This document shows positions 9,259 through 17,940 of a DNA stretch of 64,000 nucleotides, in pieces (the stretch's first letter is position 1; each line of letters opens with the position of its first letter). Source of the stretch: Nonomuraea terrae (GTDB taxonomy: Bacteria; Actinomycetota; Actinomycetes; Streptosporangiales; Streptosporangiaceae); contig NZ_SMKQ01000001.1 in NCBI RefSeq assembly GCF_004348995.1, positions 62,001 through 126,000 of the forward strand, in the 5' to 3' direction. The notes beneath the pieces were generated by a model. That model made no database searches, was not told where the DNA came from, and was given only the letters and a program-made list of their open reading frames with translations. The translations under genes and the position numbers were made by a program.

Positions 9259-9454
9259 GGGCCGCACCCCTCCTTTTCTGGTTCTGGCGAGACCCGACGC
9301 GTCGCGCCGAGCCGGGGACGGCCCCGAATGTCCAGCCGGTGATCGGCACAACGGTTATGCGGACACTAACGAGGATGTGATGACTTGTGCTATATCCTGT
9401 CCCATTCCGGATACGCCCGATTTTGTGCAGGCACGGTGGAAGCGAGCACCCCTC

Positions 9455-10093
9455 ATGATCTCGTTACGCCTTTTCGTCCCCTCGCTGCTGATCGCGACCG
9501 CCGCGCTCACCGGGTGCACGGCCGACGGATCCTCGGCGACGGTCGTACAGCCCGGACGGCCGGGCGAGACCGGCAAGGTGGTGCCGCTGGACCAGGTCGA
9601 GGAGCCCGAGACCGGATACACCGACGCGGACGTACGGTTCATGCAGGGGATGATCCGGCACCACGCCCAGGCGCTGCAGATGACGGACCTGGTCGCCGGT
9701 CGTACCGAGAGCGCGGGCCTGCCGCGGCTTGCCAAGCGGATCGAGATCTCCCAGCGGGACGAGATCGACCTGATGGTGCGCTGGCTGGGCGAGCGCATGG
9801 AACAGGTGCCGAGCGTCGACTCCCCTCACGGGCACGGCCACGGCGGCGAACTGATGCCCGGCATGCTCACCGAGGCCCAGCTCACCGAGCTGCGGGGGGC
9901 CAAGGGGGAGCAGTTCGACCGGCTCTTCTACCAGTACATGATCCAGCACCACACCGGCGCGCTGCAGATGGTGGAGCGGCTGTACGCCGAGCAGGGCGGC
10001 ATGGAGCCGGAGATCGACCAGTTCGCCACCCACGTCGACTCCGACCAGCGCATCGAGATCGTCCGCATGCAGCAGCTCCTCGCCGGCCTCTGA
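9455..10093 (+). CDS. DUF305 lipoprotein
   Basis: A 212-residue lipoprotein: hydrophobic N-terminus with lipobox LTGC (residues ~18-21), then a DUF305 four-helix domain duplicated in sequence. The family His motifs appear twice: MQGMIRHHAQALQMTDL and YQYMIQHHTGALQMVERL. A GHGHGGE segment sits between the halves. DUF305 proteins such as cyanobacterial CopM bind copper or silver outside the membrane; the same role here is inference. The lipobox position favours the ATG at 9455 over upstream in-frame starts. It is divergent from the LVIVD-repeat protein. Confidence 0.88.
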   Translation: MISLRLFVPSLLIATAALTGCTADGSSATVVQPGRPGETGKVVPLDQVEEPETGYTDADVRFMQGMIRHHAQALQMTDLVAGRTESAGLPRLAKRIEISQRDEIDLMVRWLGERMEQVPSVDSPHGHGHGGELMPGMLTEAQLTELRGAKGEQFDRLFYQYMIQHHTGALQMVERLYAEQGGMEPEIDQFATHVDSDQRIEIVRMQQLLAGL

Positions 10094-10108
10094 TCGCGCG
10101 GGCGAGTT

Positions 10109-10142
10109 CCGCGTCAAGGCCGGGCCGCAGGGGTTGACGCGG
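10109..10142. terminator. Hairpin between convergent genes
   Basis: CCGCGTCAA (10109-10117) and TTGACGCGG (10134-10142) form a perfect 9-bp stem with a GGCC-containing loop, between the stops of the DUF305 gene and the convergent hydrolase gene. It could end both transcripts. Confidence 0.5.
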
Positions 10143-10163
10143 GTTCAGGTGAGGGTGAGCGGA

Positions 10164-10889
10164 TCAGCCGAGCTTGAGCAGCAGTGCGGCGAGCTCGACC
10201 GGCATCGTGATCATGCAGTCGTGGCCGGTCGGCAACTCCCACACCTGCGCGGGGGAGCCGTTGGGCTGGGTCGGTGGGACGGGTCGGTGGGTGATGCCGT
10301 CCGGCACACCGACGGTGCAGTGGATGTGCGTCCGCGGGACCGCGGCGACGGCCGGGTTGTCCAGCCGGACCGGTTGCTGGAGGCAGCGCACCGGCTGATC
10401 CGACAGGATCGTGCGCAGCCAGGCGACGTCCGCCGGGTCGGTGACCCCGAACAGGCCCGAGGGCGGCGGCAGCTCGGGCAGCGGTGGGATCCGCCAACCG
10501 CTGTCGGACGTCACGGCGAGGTCGATCAGGGCCTGGGTCATGGGCTGCACATCGACCGCGCTCTCGCCGTCCTCCGGGACCATCGCGTCGAGGTAGACCA
10601 GATGCGCGATCCGCTCCGGGACCTGGTTGGCCGCGGACGAGATGACCAGCCCGGCGTAGCTGTGTCCCACGAGGACCACCTCGGTGAGGTCTTCCCCGAC
10701 GATCAGCCGGACGATGTCGTCGACGTGCGTGTCGAGCCCCACCTCGGGGCCGAGCAGATGCGCCTGGTCGCCGTAGCCGGTCAGCGACGGTGCGAGCACC
10801 CGGTGTCCGGCCGACGCCAGCAACGGGACCACCCGCTCCCAGCACTCACCGCTATGCCAAGCACCGTGTACCAGCAAATATGTCGACAT
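10164..10889 (-). CDS. Alpha/beta hydrolase (EstC-like)
   Basis: A 241-residue alpha/beta hydrolase. The oxyanion region is LLVHGAWHSGECW, the nucleophile elbow is GHSYAG (VVLVGHSYAGLVI) and the catalytic His is in the late PTGHDCMI segment. This is the layout of the EstC/salicylate-esterase-like subgroup. AAGGAG precedes the ATG at 10889. It is divergent from an XRE-family regulator starting at 11023, which probably controls it. The substrate is unknown. Confidence 0.85.
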   Translation of the reverse strand: MSTYLLVHGAWHSGECWERVVPLLASAGHRVLAPSLTGYGDQAHLLGPEVGLDTHVDDIVRLIVGEDLTEVVLVGHSYAGLVISSAANQVPERIAHLVYLDAMVPEDGESAVDVQPMTQALIDLAVTSDSGWRIPPLPELPPPSGLFGVTDPADVAWLRTILSDQPVRCLQQPVRLDNPAVAAVPRTHIHCTVGVPDGITHRPVPPTQPNGSPAQVWELPTGHDCMITMPVELAALLLKLG

Positions 10890-11022
10890 GATGGGCTCCT
10901 TGCTGCACTGTGGAAAGGCCGCTGACCACACTGCGGCGCACGCTCCGACGCAGCCAGCACCCCGGCGATCCTGGGGGTGACAGGACCAGGCACGCACGCG
11001 GGCGCGAAATTACGCTGGAGAG

Positions 11023-11841
11023 ATGAGCGACGAATCCAACCTTCTGGGCGATTACGTACGCGCCCGCCGGGAGCTCGTCACTCCTGCACAGGCCGGCATC
11101 CCCGTTCTGGGGGTACGGCGCGTGCCGGGCCTGCGCCGGGAGGAGGTCGCGATGCTCGCCGGCATCAGCGCCGACTACTACCTGCGCCTGGAGCAGGGCC
11201 GCGACCGCAACCCCTCCGTGCAGGTCCTCGAGTCCCTCGCCCGCGTGCTCCAGCTCGACGACGACGCCACGGCCTACCTGCTGCGCCTCGGCGCCGGCAA
11301 ACCCCGACGGCGACGGCGCCGGCTCCCGAAGGAGACCGTCCCTCCGGGCGTCGCCAAGCTCGTCACCACGCTCCCGCTGCCCGCGTACGTCGAGGGCCGC
11401 TACTTCGACGTCCTCGCGGCCAACGCCTTGGCGACCGCTCTGTCACCGCGTCTCGTGGCGGGCGCCAACCGCCTGCGGGACGTGTTCCTCGACCCCGCCG
11501 AGCAGGCCCTCCACAGCGACTGGGAGAACGCCGCGGCGGGCATGGTCGCCGGCTTCCGCGAGTCGGTCGGCACCGACACGGACGACCCCCGATTCGTCGA
11601 GCTCGTCGGCGAGCTCTCCCTGGCCAGCCCGCGCTTCAGCCGGCTCTGGGCCCGCCACGACGTGCTGGCGTGCGAAGGCGCGTCCAAGCACCTCGACCAC
11701 CCCCAGGTCGGTGGCCTGCGGCTGAACCGGGAGAGGCTGGGCGTCGGCGGCACGGCGGGTCAGACACTCGTCGTCCTCCACCCGGACCCCGGAACCGACA
11801 GCGCCGACAAACTGGCGCTCCTCGCCTCCGCCCTGCGATGA
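11023..11841 (+). CDS. XRE-family regulator with MmyB-like ligand domain
   Basis: A 272-residue regulator. The N-terminal helix-turn-helix (VPGLRREEVAMLAGISADYY, followed by LRLEQGRDRNPS) and the C-terminal PAS-like MmyB domain (residues ~105-270) are characteristic. In MmyB-like proteins the C-terminal domain binds a fatty-acid-like ligand. This family is usually divergent from, and represses, a short-chain dehydrogenase or hydrolase; here the partner is the hydrolase starting at 10889, 133 bp away. Confidence 0.88.
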   Translation: MSDESNLLGDYVRARRELVTPAQAGIPVLGVRRVPGLRREEVAMLAGISADYYLRLEQGRDRNPSVQVLESLARVLQLDDDATAYLLRLGAGKPRRRRRRLPKETVPPGVAKLVTTLPLPAYVEGRYFDVLAANALATALSPRLVAGANRLRDVFLDPAEQALHSDWENAAAGMVAGFRESVGTDTDDPRFVELVGELSLASPRFSRLWARHDVLACEGASKHLDHPQVGGLRLNRERLGVGGTAGQTLVVLHPDPGTDSADKLALLASALR

Positions 11842-11844
11842 ACG

Positions 11845-11877
11845 CGAGCCGCAGGCGGGCGTGCCGCCTGCGGCTCG
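11845..11877. terminator. Bidirectional terminator
   Basis: CGAGCCGCAGGCGG (11845-11858) and CCGCCTGCGGCTCG (11864-11877) form a perfect 14-bp stem with a 5-nt loop. It occupies nearly all of the gap between the convergent XRE regulator and subtilisin genes. Confidence 0.8.
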
Positions 11878-11884
11878 GCTCAGA

Positions 11885-14800
11885 TCACCGCACGGTCAGC
11901 TTGTCGACTTCGACGGTGATGCCGCGGACCTGGGGCGTCGAGGTGACCGTCGTCACGTCGCCGACACCCGTCCTGACCCCCTTGACCTTCATCGAGTACG
12001 TCAGACTCCCGCCGGGAGCGGCGGGTGTGCTCGTCACGACGAGGTTCTCGGTGGGGGGCCCGGTGATCTGGGCGCCCCCGGTGCCCTCCTCGTTCTCGGC
12101 GCCCACGGTCAGGCCGTAGCTCGCCGGAGGCGCGCCGGGAAGGTTGTCCGGATCGTAGACGTAACTGACGTCCTCCGCGCCGTTGAGCCCGATCCACTGC
12201 TGGAACACCTTGGTGGTGGTCGTGCCGAAGAGGTTCACCCGCCACTCCACCACCACCCAGCGGTTCGTCCCGTCGGACAGGATCGTGGCGAAGACTCCGG
12301 GGGCGCCGGTGCCGTCCAGGTCCGTCCAGTACGGGGCGAGCACGCCGTTCGGATTCGCCGGATCGGGCAACGTTTGCGGGGTGAAGGAGATGTCGCCGGA
12401 CTCGGTGCCGCCCACGACGCTGTAGCCGTTGGAGGTCACGCCGAGCCTGGTGTAGGTGTTACCGGCGAACGTGAACGCCGGGAGGGTGAAGTTCACCGCC
12501 TGCTCGTCGCCGATCGGGATCGGGGTGACGCCGAAGGAGTCCAGCGGGCGGTAGCCGGACGGTCCCGCGCCTGGCGCGATCGTCGGGCTGGCGGGCTGCC
12601 GGGCGGCCAGCGTCGCCTTGGTGGTCGCGATCTGCGTGCCGACCTTGGTGGCTCCGGTGACGCCGTTCAGGCGCAGGCGGGTGTCGAGCGTGCTGAGCGC
12701 GGTCACCTCCGCGTCCTCGAGCGTGTTGTTCTGCACGGTGACCGTGCAGGTGGACTCGCCGGTGTTCCTGGCGACGGTGGACGGCGTGCAGGTCTGGTCG
12801 ACCGGCACCGCGCCCTCCTGACGGAAGAACGCGACGGGCAGGTGCAGCGCGCGCGAGCCGCCGACCTGCTTGAGGTTCACCCGCCCGAAGTACTGCCCGT
12901 CGGGCAGCTCCGGGGCCGTGATGACCACGCTCAGCTTGGCGCTCTTACCGGGCGCGACGGAGAAGAGCGGCGGCAGCACCGTGATCTTGGCGCCGTCCAC
13001 GGTCTTGCCCGTGGCGGTGAACGTCAGCCGGCGGTCGGTGACGTTCGTGACCGTGCGCTTGGCGGTGATGACGCCCGGCATGGTCGGGGCGTTCACCGAC
13101 GGCAGGTTGAGGTCGATCCGGTTGAGCGGGTCGGCGGCCGAGGCGACGAAGTCGGCCGCGGTCTCGTCCAGCGTCAGGCCAGGGTCGCCGGCCTTGGTGA
13201 GGTCGATGCGCCCGCCGCCCATGTCGAACGGGTCCGCCGGCGTCGTACGGTCCTGCTTGGTGACCGCGGTCTTGGCCGTGGTCTCCAGCGCGGACTTGAC
13301 CTGCCCCGGCGTCCAGTCGGGGTGCAGCGCGAACAGCAGCGCGGCCGCCCCCGCCACGTGCGGCGCCGACATCGACGTGCCCGAGATGACCTGGAAGAGG
13401 TTGCCCGGCGGGCCCTCCAGCACCGACTCGGGCGTCGGGGTCATGCCCGCCATGATGTGCAGGCCGGGCGCGGTGACGTCCGGCTTGAGGAAGTCGCCGC
13501 CGGGGCCCCGCGAGGAGAAGTGCGTGATCGCGTCGCCCTGCCACTTGCTCTCGGCGCCCTGGGTGAAGGACGCGGCGGCGTCCGGGTGCTCGGACAGGAA
13601 GCTCAGCAGCGTGTCGGCCTCCGGCTTGTCGACGTGCACCGACGGGATCCAGTGGGCGTCGGTGAAGACGTCGAAGGGGAAGCTGTTGTAGAGGATCATC
13701 CCGGCCGCGCCGCCCTGCATGACGTTGTGGCTCTTCAACGTCCGGTTCGGGCCGCGTTCGCACGCGACGATCTTCCCGCTGAACAGCCCGGCCGGCGCGG
13801 GGGCGTCACACAGCGGCCGCGAGTACGGCGGCGCGGAGGCGAGCACCACGGGCAGCGGCGAGGTGATCCCCGGCGTGATGGAGGCGCCCTTGATCGTCGC
13901 CGTGTCGCCGCCGCCGGTCAGCGTGATCGTGGACTGGAACGTCCGGTTCTGCGTGGAGGCGGCCACCGTCGTCGTCCAGGGGCCGAGGTGGTCGGTGGTG
14001 TCCGCGCCCGGCCCGGAGTTGCCGGCCGACGCCGAGACCAGCACGCCCGCCGCGTACGCGTCGAGGAACGCCAGCTCCACCGGGTCGCTGTACGGGTCGC
14101 TGCCGCCGGAGATCGAGAAGTTGATGACCCGGACGCCGTCCAGGATGGCCCGCGCCACCGCCTGCGCCGAGTCCGACGGGAAGCAGCCCTCCAGCCCGCA
14201 CACCTTGTAGACCGACACCGCGGCGCCGGGCGCGACGCCGTGGATGGAGCCGCGGCTGATGCCCAGCGGGTTCGCGTCGTCCACCGGGCCGCCGGCCGAC
14301 GTGCTCGCCGTGTGGGTGCCGTGGCCGTTGGAGTCGCGGGCGCTGTCGGGGTAGACCTCGCCCGGGAAGATCGCGTTGTACGTCTCCAGGAACGGCTGCC
14401 CGCCGACCAGCTTGTTGTTGCACGCGAACGGGTCGTCGGCGGGAGTCGCCGGGTTGTCGCCGAAGTCGCACACTCGCGGCGTGCCGTCCTTGGTCGGCGC
14501 GGGGTCGGGCAGGCCGGGCCGGTCGGCGAACGACGGGTGCTCGGGCCAGGCGCCGGTGTCCAGGACGCCCACGATCACGCCCTCGCCGGCCGAGTCACTG
14601 CCGCCGAGCTTGTCGTAGACGGTGGGGGCGCCGATGAAGGCGGGGCTCGCGTCGGTGAGCAACTGCTGCGGCTTGTCCTCCTGCACGGCGACCGCGCCGG
14701 GCAGTTTCAGCACCTCGGCCGCCTTGTCGCCGGGGATGCGGAGCGCGATGCCGCCGTACACCGTCCTGATCCGCTGGCCGACCACGGCCCCGGGGACCTT

Positions 14801-15223
14801 CTCGGCCAGCTCCGCGAGGAACGTGTTCTCGACGTCCTTGATGTGCTCGTCGTACCGTCTGGCCTCGGCGCTCCTGGTGTCGAGGGCGCGGCCCGTGACG
14901 GCGGGGCTCGTGCCCGGCAGGCCGGGCAGGTGGCCCTGGTAGGCGGCCAGCGAGTCGTAGTCGAGCTTGACCACGACGTTGACCGGCGCGGGAGAGGTGT
15001 TGCGCAGCAGGGCCGGGTCGCTCTTGGCGAGCTTGCCGGTCGGCGACTTGGCGCCGTCGACGACCTCGGTGGGGGTGAGGGGGGTGGCCGTCCACTGCTT
15101 GGCCGGCGGGGTCGGCGTGGGGCTGGCCAGGGCCGCCGCCGGGCCCATGGCCAGGACGACGCTCAGGCCGGCGGCGACTGGGACGAGTCGCCGCGCGTGG
15201 GACAAGAGGGAGCTGGGTAACAC
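11885..15223 (-). CDS. Secreted subtilisin-family (S8) serine protease with PA domain
   Basis: A 1112-residue exported protease. A signal peptide (residues 1-33) precedes an I9-like propeptide (~80-185). The catalytic domain has Asp222 (VGVLDTGAWPEHPSF), His301 (NGHGTHTAST), oxyanion Asn402 (ASAGNSG) and Ser617 (GTSMSAPHVAG). A protease-associated insert lies between His and Ser (~460-555). After ~700 come fibronectin-like domains and a C-terminal beta-rich region. It is about three times the size of a minimal subtilisin, like plant cucumisin-type and actinomycete large S8 enzymes. A long open frame exists on the opposite strand but is a GC-bias shadow. A perfect hairpin follows the stop. Confidence 0.95.
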   Translation of the reverse strand: MLPSSLLSHARRLVPVAAGLSVVLAMGPAAALASPTPTPPAKQWTATPLTPTEVVDGAKSPTGKLAKSDPALLRNTSPAPVNVVVKLDYDSLAAYQGHLPGLPGTSPAVTGRALDTRSAEARRYDEHIKDVENTFLAELAEKVPGAVVGQRIRTVYGGIALRIPGDKAAEVLKLPGAVAVQEDKPQQLLTDASPAFIGAPTVYDKLGGSDSAGEGVIVGVLDTGAWPEHPSFADRPGLPDPAPTKDGTPRVCDFGDNPATPADDPFACNNKLVGGQPFLETYNAIFPGEVYPDSARDSNGHGTHTASTSAGGPVDDANPLGISRGSIHGVAPGAAVSVYKVCGLEGCFPSDSAQAVARAILDGVRVINFSISGGSDPYSDPVELAFLDAYAAGVLVSASAGNSGPGADTTDHLGPWTTTVAASTQNRTFQSTITLTGGGDTATIKGASITPGITSPLPVVLASAPPYSRPLCDAPAPAGLFSGKIVACERGPNRTLKSHNVMQGGAAGMILYNSFPFDVFTDAHWIPSVHVDKPEADTLLSFLSEHPDAAASFTQGAESKWQGDAITHFSSRGPGGDFLKPDVTAPGLHIMAGMTPTPESVLEGPPGNLFQVISGTSMSAPHVAGAAALLFALHPDWTPGQVKSALETTAKTAVTKQDRTTPADPFDMGGGRIDLTKAGDPGLTLDETAADFVASAADPLNRIDLNLPSVNAPTMPGVITAKRTVTNVTDRRLTFTATGKTVDGAKITVLPPLFSVAPGKSAKLSVVITAPELPDGQYFGRVNLKQVGGSRALHLPVAFFRQEGAVPVDQTCTPSTVARNTGESTCTVTVQNNTLEDAEVTALSTLDTRLRLNGVTGATKVGTQIATTKATLAARQPASPTIAPGAGPSGYRPLDSFGVTPIPIGDEQAVNFTLPAFTFAGNTYTRLGVTSNGYSVVGGTESGDISFTPQTLPDPANPNGVLAPYWTDLDGTGAPGVFATILSDGTNRWVVVEWRVNLFGTTTTKVFQQWIGLNGAEDVSYVYDPDNLPGAPPASYGLTVGAENEEGTGGAQITGPPTENLVVTSTPAAPGGSLTYSMKVKGVRTGVGDVTTVTSTPQVRGITVEVDKLTVR

Positions 15224-15533
15224 GGAGGACCTTCCTGGTCGGGGCTGCGGGAACTCGTCAGGCCGCTCAGGAGGCGTCAGGTCACCCGTTCAGAGAGATC
15301 GCTGACCCTCCCCGGTGGGTGACGAGTGGGGAACGTGGAGCTTGATCGCCCCAGTTCCGAACTGGAGTGTAAACAGTGATCTCTCGCTGAGGAACCCCAC
15401 TGACTTGCCAGAATCCCGTCGGCGATCCGTCACACTTCACGATCGACAACGACCTCGTCTGCTGCTTCCGGGCCGTAGGAGTGCCGGGGGCCTGGTCGTG
15501 ACCGCCCCGTACGGCCGGGGCTAGCCTGGCCGT
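15224..15533. promoter_or_regulatory. Divergent promoter region with a 15-bp palindrome
   Basis: This gap lies between the subtilisin and AraC-regulator starts. CCAGTTC-C-GAACTGG (15351-15365) is a perfect 7-bp-arm dyad around one central base, followed by a TGTAAACAGTGA stretch. It is a candidate operator, perhaps for the AraC protein or another regulator of the protease. I see no small gene here. Confidence 0.45.
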
Positions 15534-16370
15534 ATGGGGCAGCTGCCGGAATACGCCTGGTCCCAGGCCGCGCCGACCTTGCGGGGGCTCGTGTCCGGGT
15601 ACTCCGGGTATCGGACGCACGGGCCACCGGGAGTGCACCACGGCCTGCCGTCCGGGCACGTGACGCTCGTCGTCTGCCTGTCCGGCACACTCGATGTCGT
15701 CGGCGTGCCCGGACCGCCGCGGCCGCCGCGGTCGTTCACGTCGGCCGTCGGCGGGTTGCACGACGGGCCGGTCGTGATGGCGCACGACGGTCACCAGTAC
15801 GGCGTGCACCTCGATCTGACCTGGCGGGGCGCCCGGGCCCTGCTCGGCCTGCCCGCGAGCGAACTCGCCGGAGACGTCGCCGACCTGGCCGCGGTGCTCG
15901 GCGGCCGGGCGCGCGAGCTGGGCGAACGGCTGGCCGGCGCCCCGACCTGGCGAGGACGGTTCCGGATCCTGGACGACACGCTGGCCGAGCTGGTCGATCA
16001 CGGCCGCGACGGGCCGCCGCCCGAGGTGGCCCAGGCGTGGCGCCGGTTGCGCGAGACGGGCGGCCGGCTGGCCATCGGTGAGCTGGCCCAGGAGCTCGGC
16101 TGGAGCCGGCGGCACCTGGGTGAGCGGTTCCGCCGCGAGACCGGCCTGTCGCCGAAGACGGCGGCCCGGGTGATCCGCTTCGAGCGGGCCTGCCGGCTGC
16201 TGCGCTCGCCGCGGCGGCCCTCGCAGGCCGAGACGGCGGCCGAGTGCGGCTACTCCGACCAGGCTCACCTGGCGCGGGAGTTCCGCGATCTCGGCGGCAC
16301 GACGGCGACGCGGTGGCTGGGCGAGTTCCCATTCGTCCAAGACCGGGCGGCGGTCTCCGAACCAGGATGA
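15534..16370 (+). CDS. AraC-family transcriptional regulator
   Basis: A 278-residue AraC/XylS-type protein. The C-terminal double helix-turn-helix is clear: IGELAQELGWSRRHLGERFR and, in the second motif, TAAECGYSDQAHLAREFRDL. The N-terminal half is a divergent sensor domain (HHGLPSGHVTLVVCLSGTLD). Its stop overlaps the start of a VOC protein (ATGA), an arrangement common in actinobacteria. The ligand is unknown. Confidence 0.88.
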   Translation: MGQLPEYAWSQAAPTLRGLVSGYSGYRTHGPPGVHHGLPSGHVTLVVCLSGTLDVVGVPGPPRPPRSFTSAVGGLHDGPVVMAHDGHQYGVHLDLTWRGARALLGLPASELAGDVADLAAVLGGRARELGERLAGAPTWRGRFRILDDTLAELVDHGRDGPPPEVAQAWRRLRETGGRLAIGELAQELGWSRRHLGERFRRETGLSPKTAARVIRFERACRLLRSPRRPSQAETAAECGYSDQAHLAREFRDLGGTTATRWLGEFPFVQDRAAVSEPG

Positions 16371-16771
16371 GCCACATGGAAACACGTACTGACAGGCCTT
16401 CGGTGTGGCCCTGCCTCTCCTACCGTGACGCGCGGGCGGCGATCCGGTTCCTGGTCGACGCGTTCGGGTTCGTGGAACGTGCCTGCTACACGGCGGGCGA
16501 CGCCGTGGCGCACGCCGAGCTCGCCTGGCCGTCCGGGGCGGGCGGGATCATGCTCGGCTCGGCCGACGCGACCAGCGACATCGACCGTCCGACCGGCGCC
16601 GGTCTCCTCTACGTGGTCACCGACGCCCCGGACGCCCTGCTCGCCCGCGCCACCGCCGCCGGCGCGGAGGTCGTACGGGACATCAAGGACGAGGACTACG
16701 GCAATCGCACCTTCACCGTCCGCGACCCGGAGGGCAACCTCTGGAGCTTCGGCACCTACCCCGGCTCATAG
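16367..16771 (+). CDS. VOC-family protein coupled to AraC regulator
   Basis: A 134-residue glyoxalase-fold protein (SVWPCLSYRDARAAIRFL... FTVRDPEGNLWSFGTY), resembling the single-subunit VOC proteins often called PhnB-like. It starts inside the AraC stop (4-bp overlap), so it is translationally coupled. In such pairs the VOC protein may bind or modify the effector of the regulator, but this is inference. Confidence 0.82.
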   Translation: MSHMETRTDRPSVWPCLSYRDARAAIRFLVDAFGFVERACYTAGDAVAHAELAWPSGAGGIMLGSADATSDIDRPTGAGLLYVVTDAPDALLARATAAGAEVVRDIKDEDYGNRTFTVRDPEGNLWSFGTYPGS

Positions 16772-16901
16772 CGCGTTCTCCTGGTGTGCAGGACGGATTG
16801 CCCGCGGCGTTCGGTGGTGATCAGACCGGCCGGTGTCCCTCTGGGAAACCGTCGGCTCACGTGCGCGAACTCGGATCTCGCACCTGCCGTGACCCGGCAG
16901 G

Positions 16902-16942
16902 AAGAGGCCCGTCACCAGCGGAGGAGGGGTGACGGGCCTCTT
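16902..16942 (+). terminator. 15-bp hairpin upstream of the isomerase-like gene
   Basis: AAGAGGCCCGTCACC (16902-16916) pairs perfectly with GGTGACGGGCCTCTT (16928-16942) over an 11-nt loop. It lies 130 bp after the VOC stop and 30 bp before the next GTG start. It may be the VOC terminator or an attenuator. The 16772-16901 stretch shows no gene. Confidence 0.55.
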
Positions 16943-16972
16943 GTACGTCCACCGCCGCACTACCTTGTCGAG

Positions 16973-17629
16973 GTGGATCTTTTCTCCCGCTCGTGGACAG
17001 CGTTGCGCACGACGGTCGCCGAACTCGCCGACGAGGACTTCTCGCAGCCGTCCGGCTGCGCCGGCTGGCTCGTTCGGGACCTGGTCTGCCACCTGATCAT
17101 CGACGCGCAGGACGTCCTGATCACCCTCGTGACCCCCGCCGAGACCGAGCCGACCCGTGACGCGGTGACCTACTGGGAGGTCGCCGACACGCCGCCGACC
17201 GGCGACGACCCGCTCGACGCGCTGGTCGTCCGGCTGGCCGCCGCGTACGAGGAGCCGCGGCTGCTCCGGTTCCACCTCGACGACGTCGGCTCCGCCGCGG
17301 GCCGCGCCGCCGAACTCGCCGACCCTGATCTGCGGGTCGGCACCCGGGGCGAGGTCCTCACCGCGGGGGACTACCTCTCCGCGTATGTCGTGGAGTGGAC
17401 GCTGCATCACCTCGACCTGGTCACGCACCTCCCGCACGCGGCCGGGCCGCCCGCCGAGGGGCTCGCCCGGTCGCGCGCGATGCTTGAGGCGATCGCCGGG
17501 AGCGCGTTCCCCGCGTCGTTCTCCGACAAGGACACGCTGCTGGTCGGCACCGGACGGCGTGCCCCCACCGACGTGGAGCGGGCCGAGCTGGGCGAGCTCG
17601 CCGCGAAACTCCCGCTCGTCCTCGGCTGA
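16973..17629 (+). CDS. Mycothiol-dependent maleylpyruvate-isomerase-like protein
   Basis: A 218-residue protein with the MDMPI/DinB N-terminal metal-binding fold: FSQPSGCAGWLVRDLVCHL contributes the first His and VVEWTLHHLDLVTHL the C-terminal His pair. Actinobacterial members act on or with mycothiol; the actual substrate here is not known. The frame is open upstream to 16784, but that segment would run through a perfect 15-bp hairpin, so I chose GTG at 16973 just before the conserved LFSRSW start, although its ribosome site is weak. Confidence 0.75.
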   Translation: MDLFSRSWTALRTTVAELADEDFSQPSGCAGWLVRDLVCHLIIDAQDVLITLVTPAETEPTRDAVTYWEVADTPPTGDDPLDALVVRLAAAYEEPRLLRFHLDDVGSAAGRAAELADPDLRVGTRGEVLTAGDYLSAYVVEWTLHHLDLVTHLPHAAGPPAEGLARSRAMLEAIAGSAFPASFSDKDTLLVGTGRRAPTDVERAELGELAAKLPLVLG

Positions 17630-17940
17630 TCGCCCGCCGCGTCAAAGTTCGCCGCCGATTACGGCCACACCGGCACCGCCGTCCGCGACTCGGCCACTCT
17701 CAACGGCGCCACCGCGACCCGGGGCCGGCCCGGCGGGCAGGCGTCCCGGCCAGGGGACAGGTCGCCGTCACCCCTCAGCGCTGACTTCCAGCCCTATGGC
17801 CGGCTGCGTGCGCCATGGGGCGTTTCCGGTTTTTGAGGCTGAAGCCCAGGTTACGCCGGAACAAGGAACCTCCGAGGAACCCTACCCGTGTATGGTTTAG
17901 GCTAACTCGAACATAGATGTTCGACTTAGGGGAGGATTCG
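17630..17940 (+). promoter_or_regulatory. Promoter/operator region of the DHA2 transporter
   Basis: TCGAACAT-AG-ATGTTCGA (17907-17924) is a perfect 8-bp-arm dyad 16 bp before the MFS start codon, next to a GGGGAGGA ribosome site. It is the kind of operator bound by TetR or MarR repressors. It resembles the actinobacterial LexA box but has six rather than four central bases. The remaining ~270 bp show no convincing gene. Confidence 0.6.

Noticed and set aside
11861-15220. 1119-codon open frame on the forward strand opposite the subtilisin gene
   Set aside because: It is Arg/Gly/Val-rich without any domain; the opposite strand has a complete catalytic triad, signal peptide and terminator. It is a GC-bias shadow.
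16784-16972. Longer N-terminus for the isomerase-like protein
   Set aside because: It would translate through a perfect 15-bp hairpin and adds an Arg-rich stretch with no family similarity.
17640-17720. Possible coding relic (FAADYGHTGTAVRDSATLNG) after the isomerase-like gene
   Set aside because: Short, without family match or conserved ends; could be chance.
17907-17924. LexA (SOS) box
   Set aside because: The arms match CGAAC...GTTCG but the centre has six bases instead of the four required by the actinobacterial LexA consensus.
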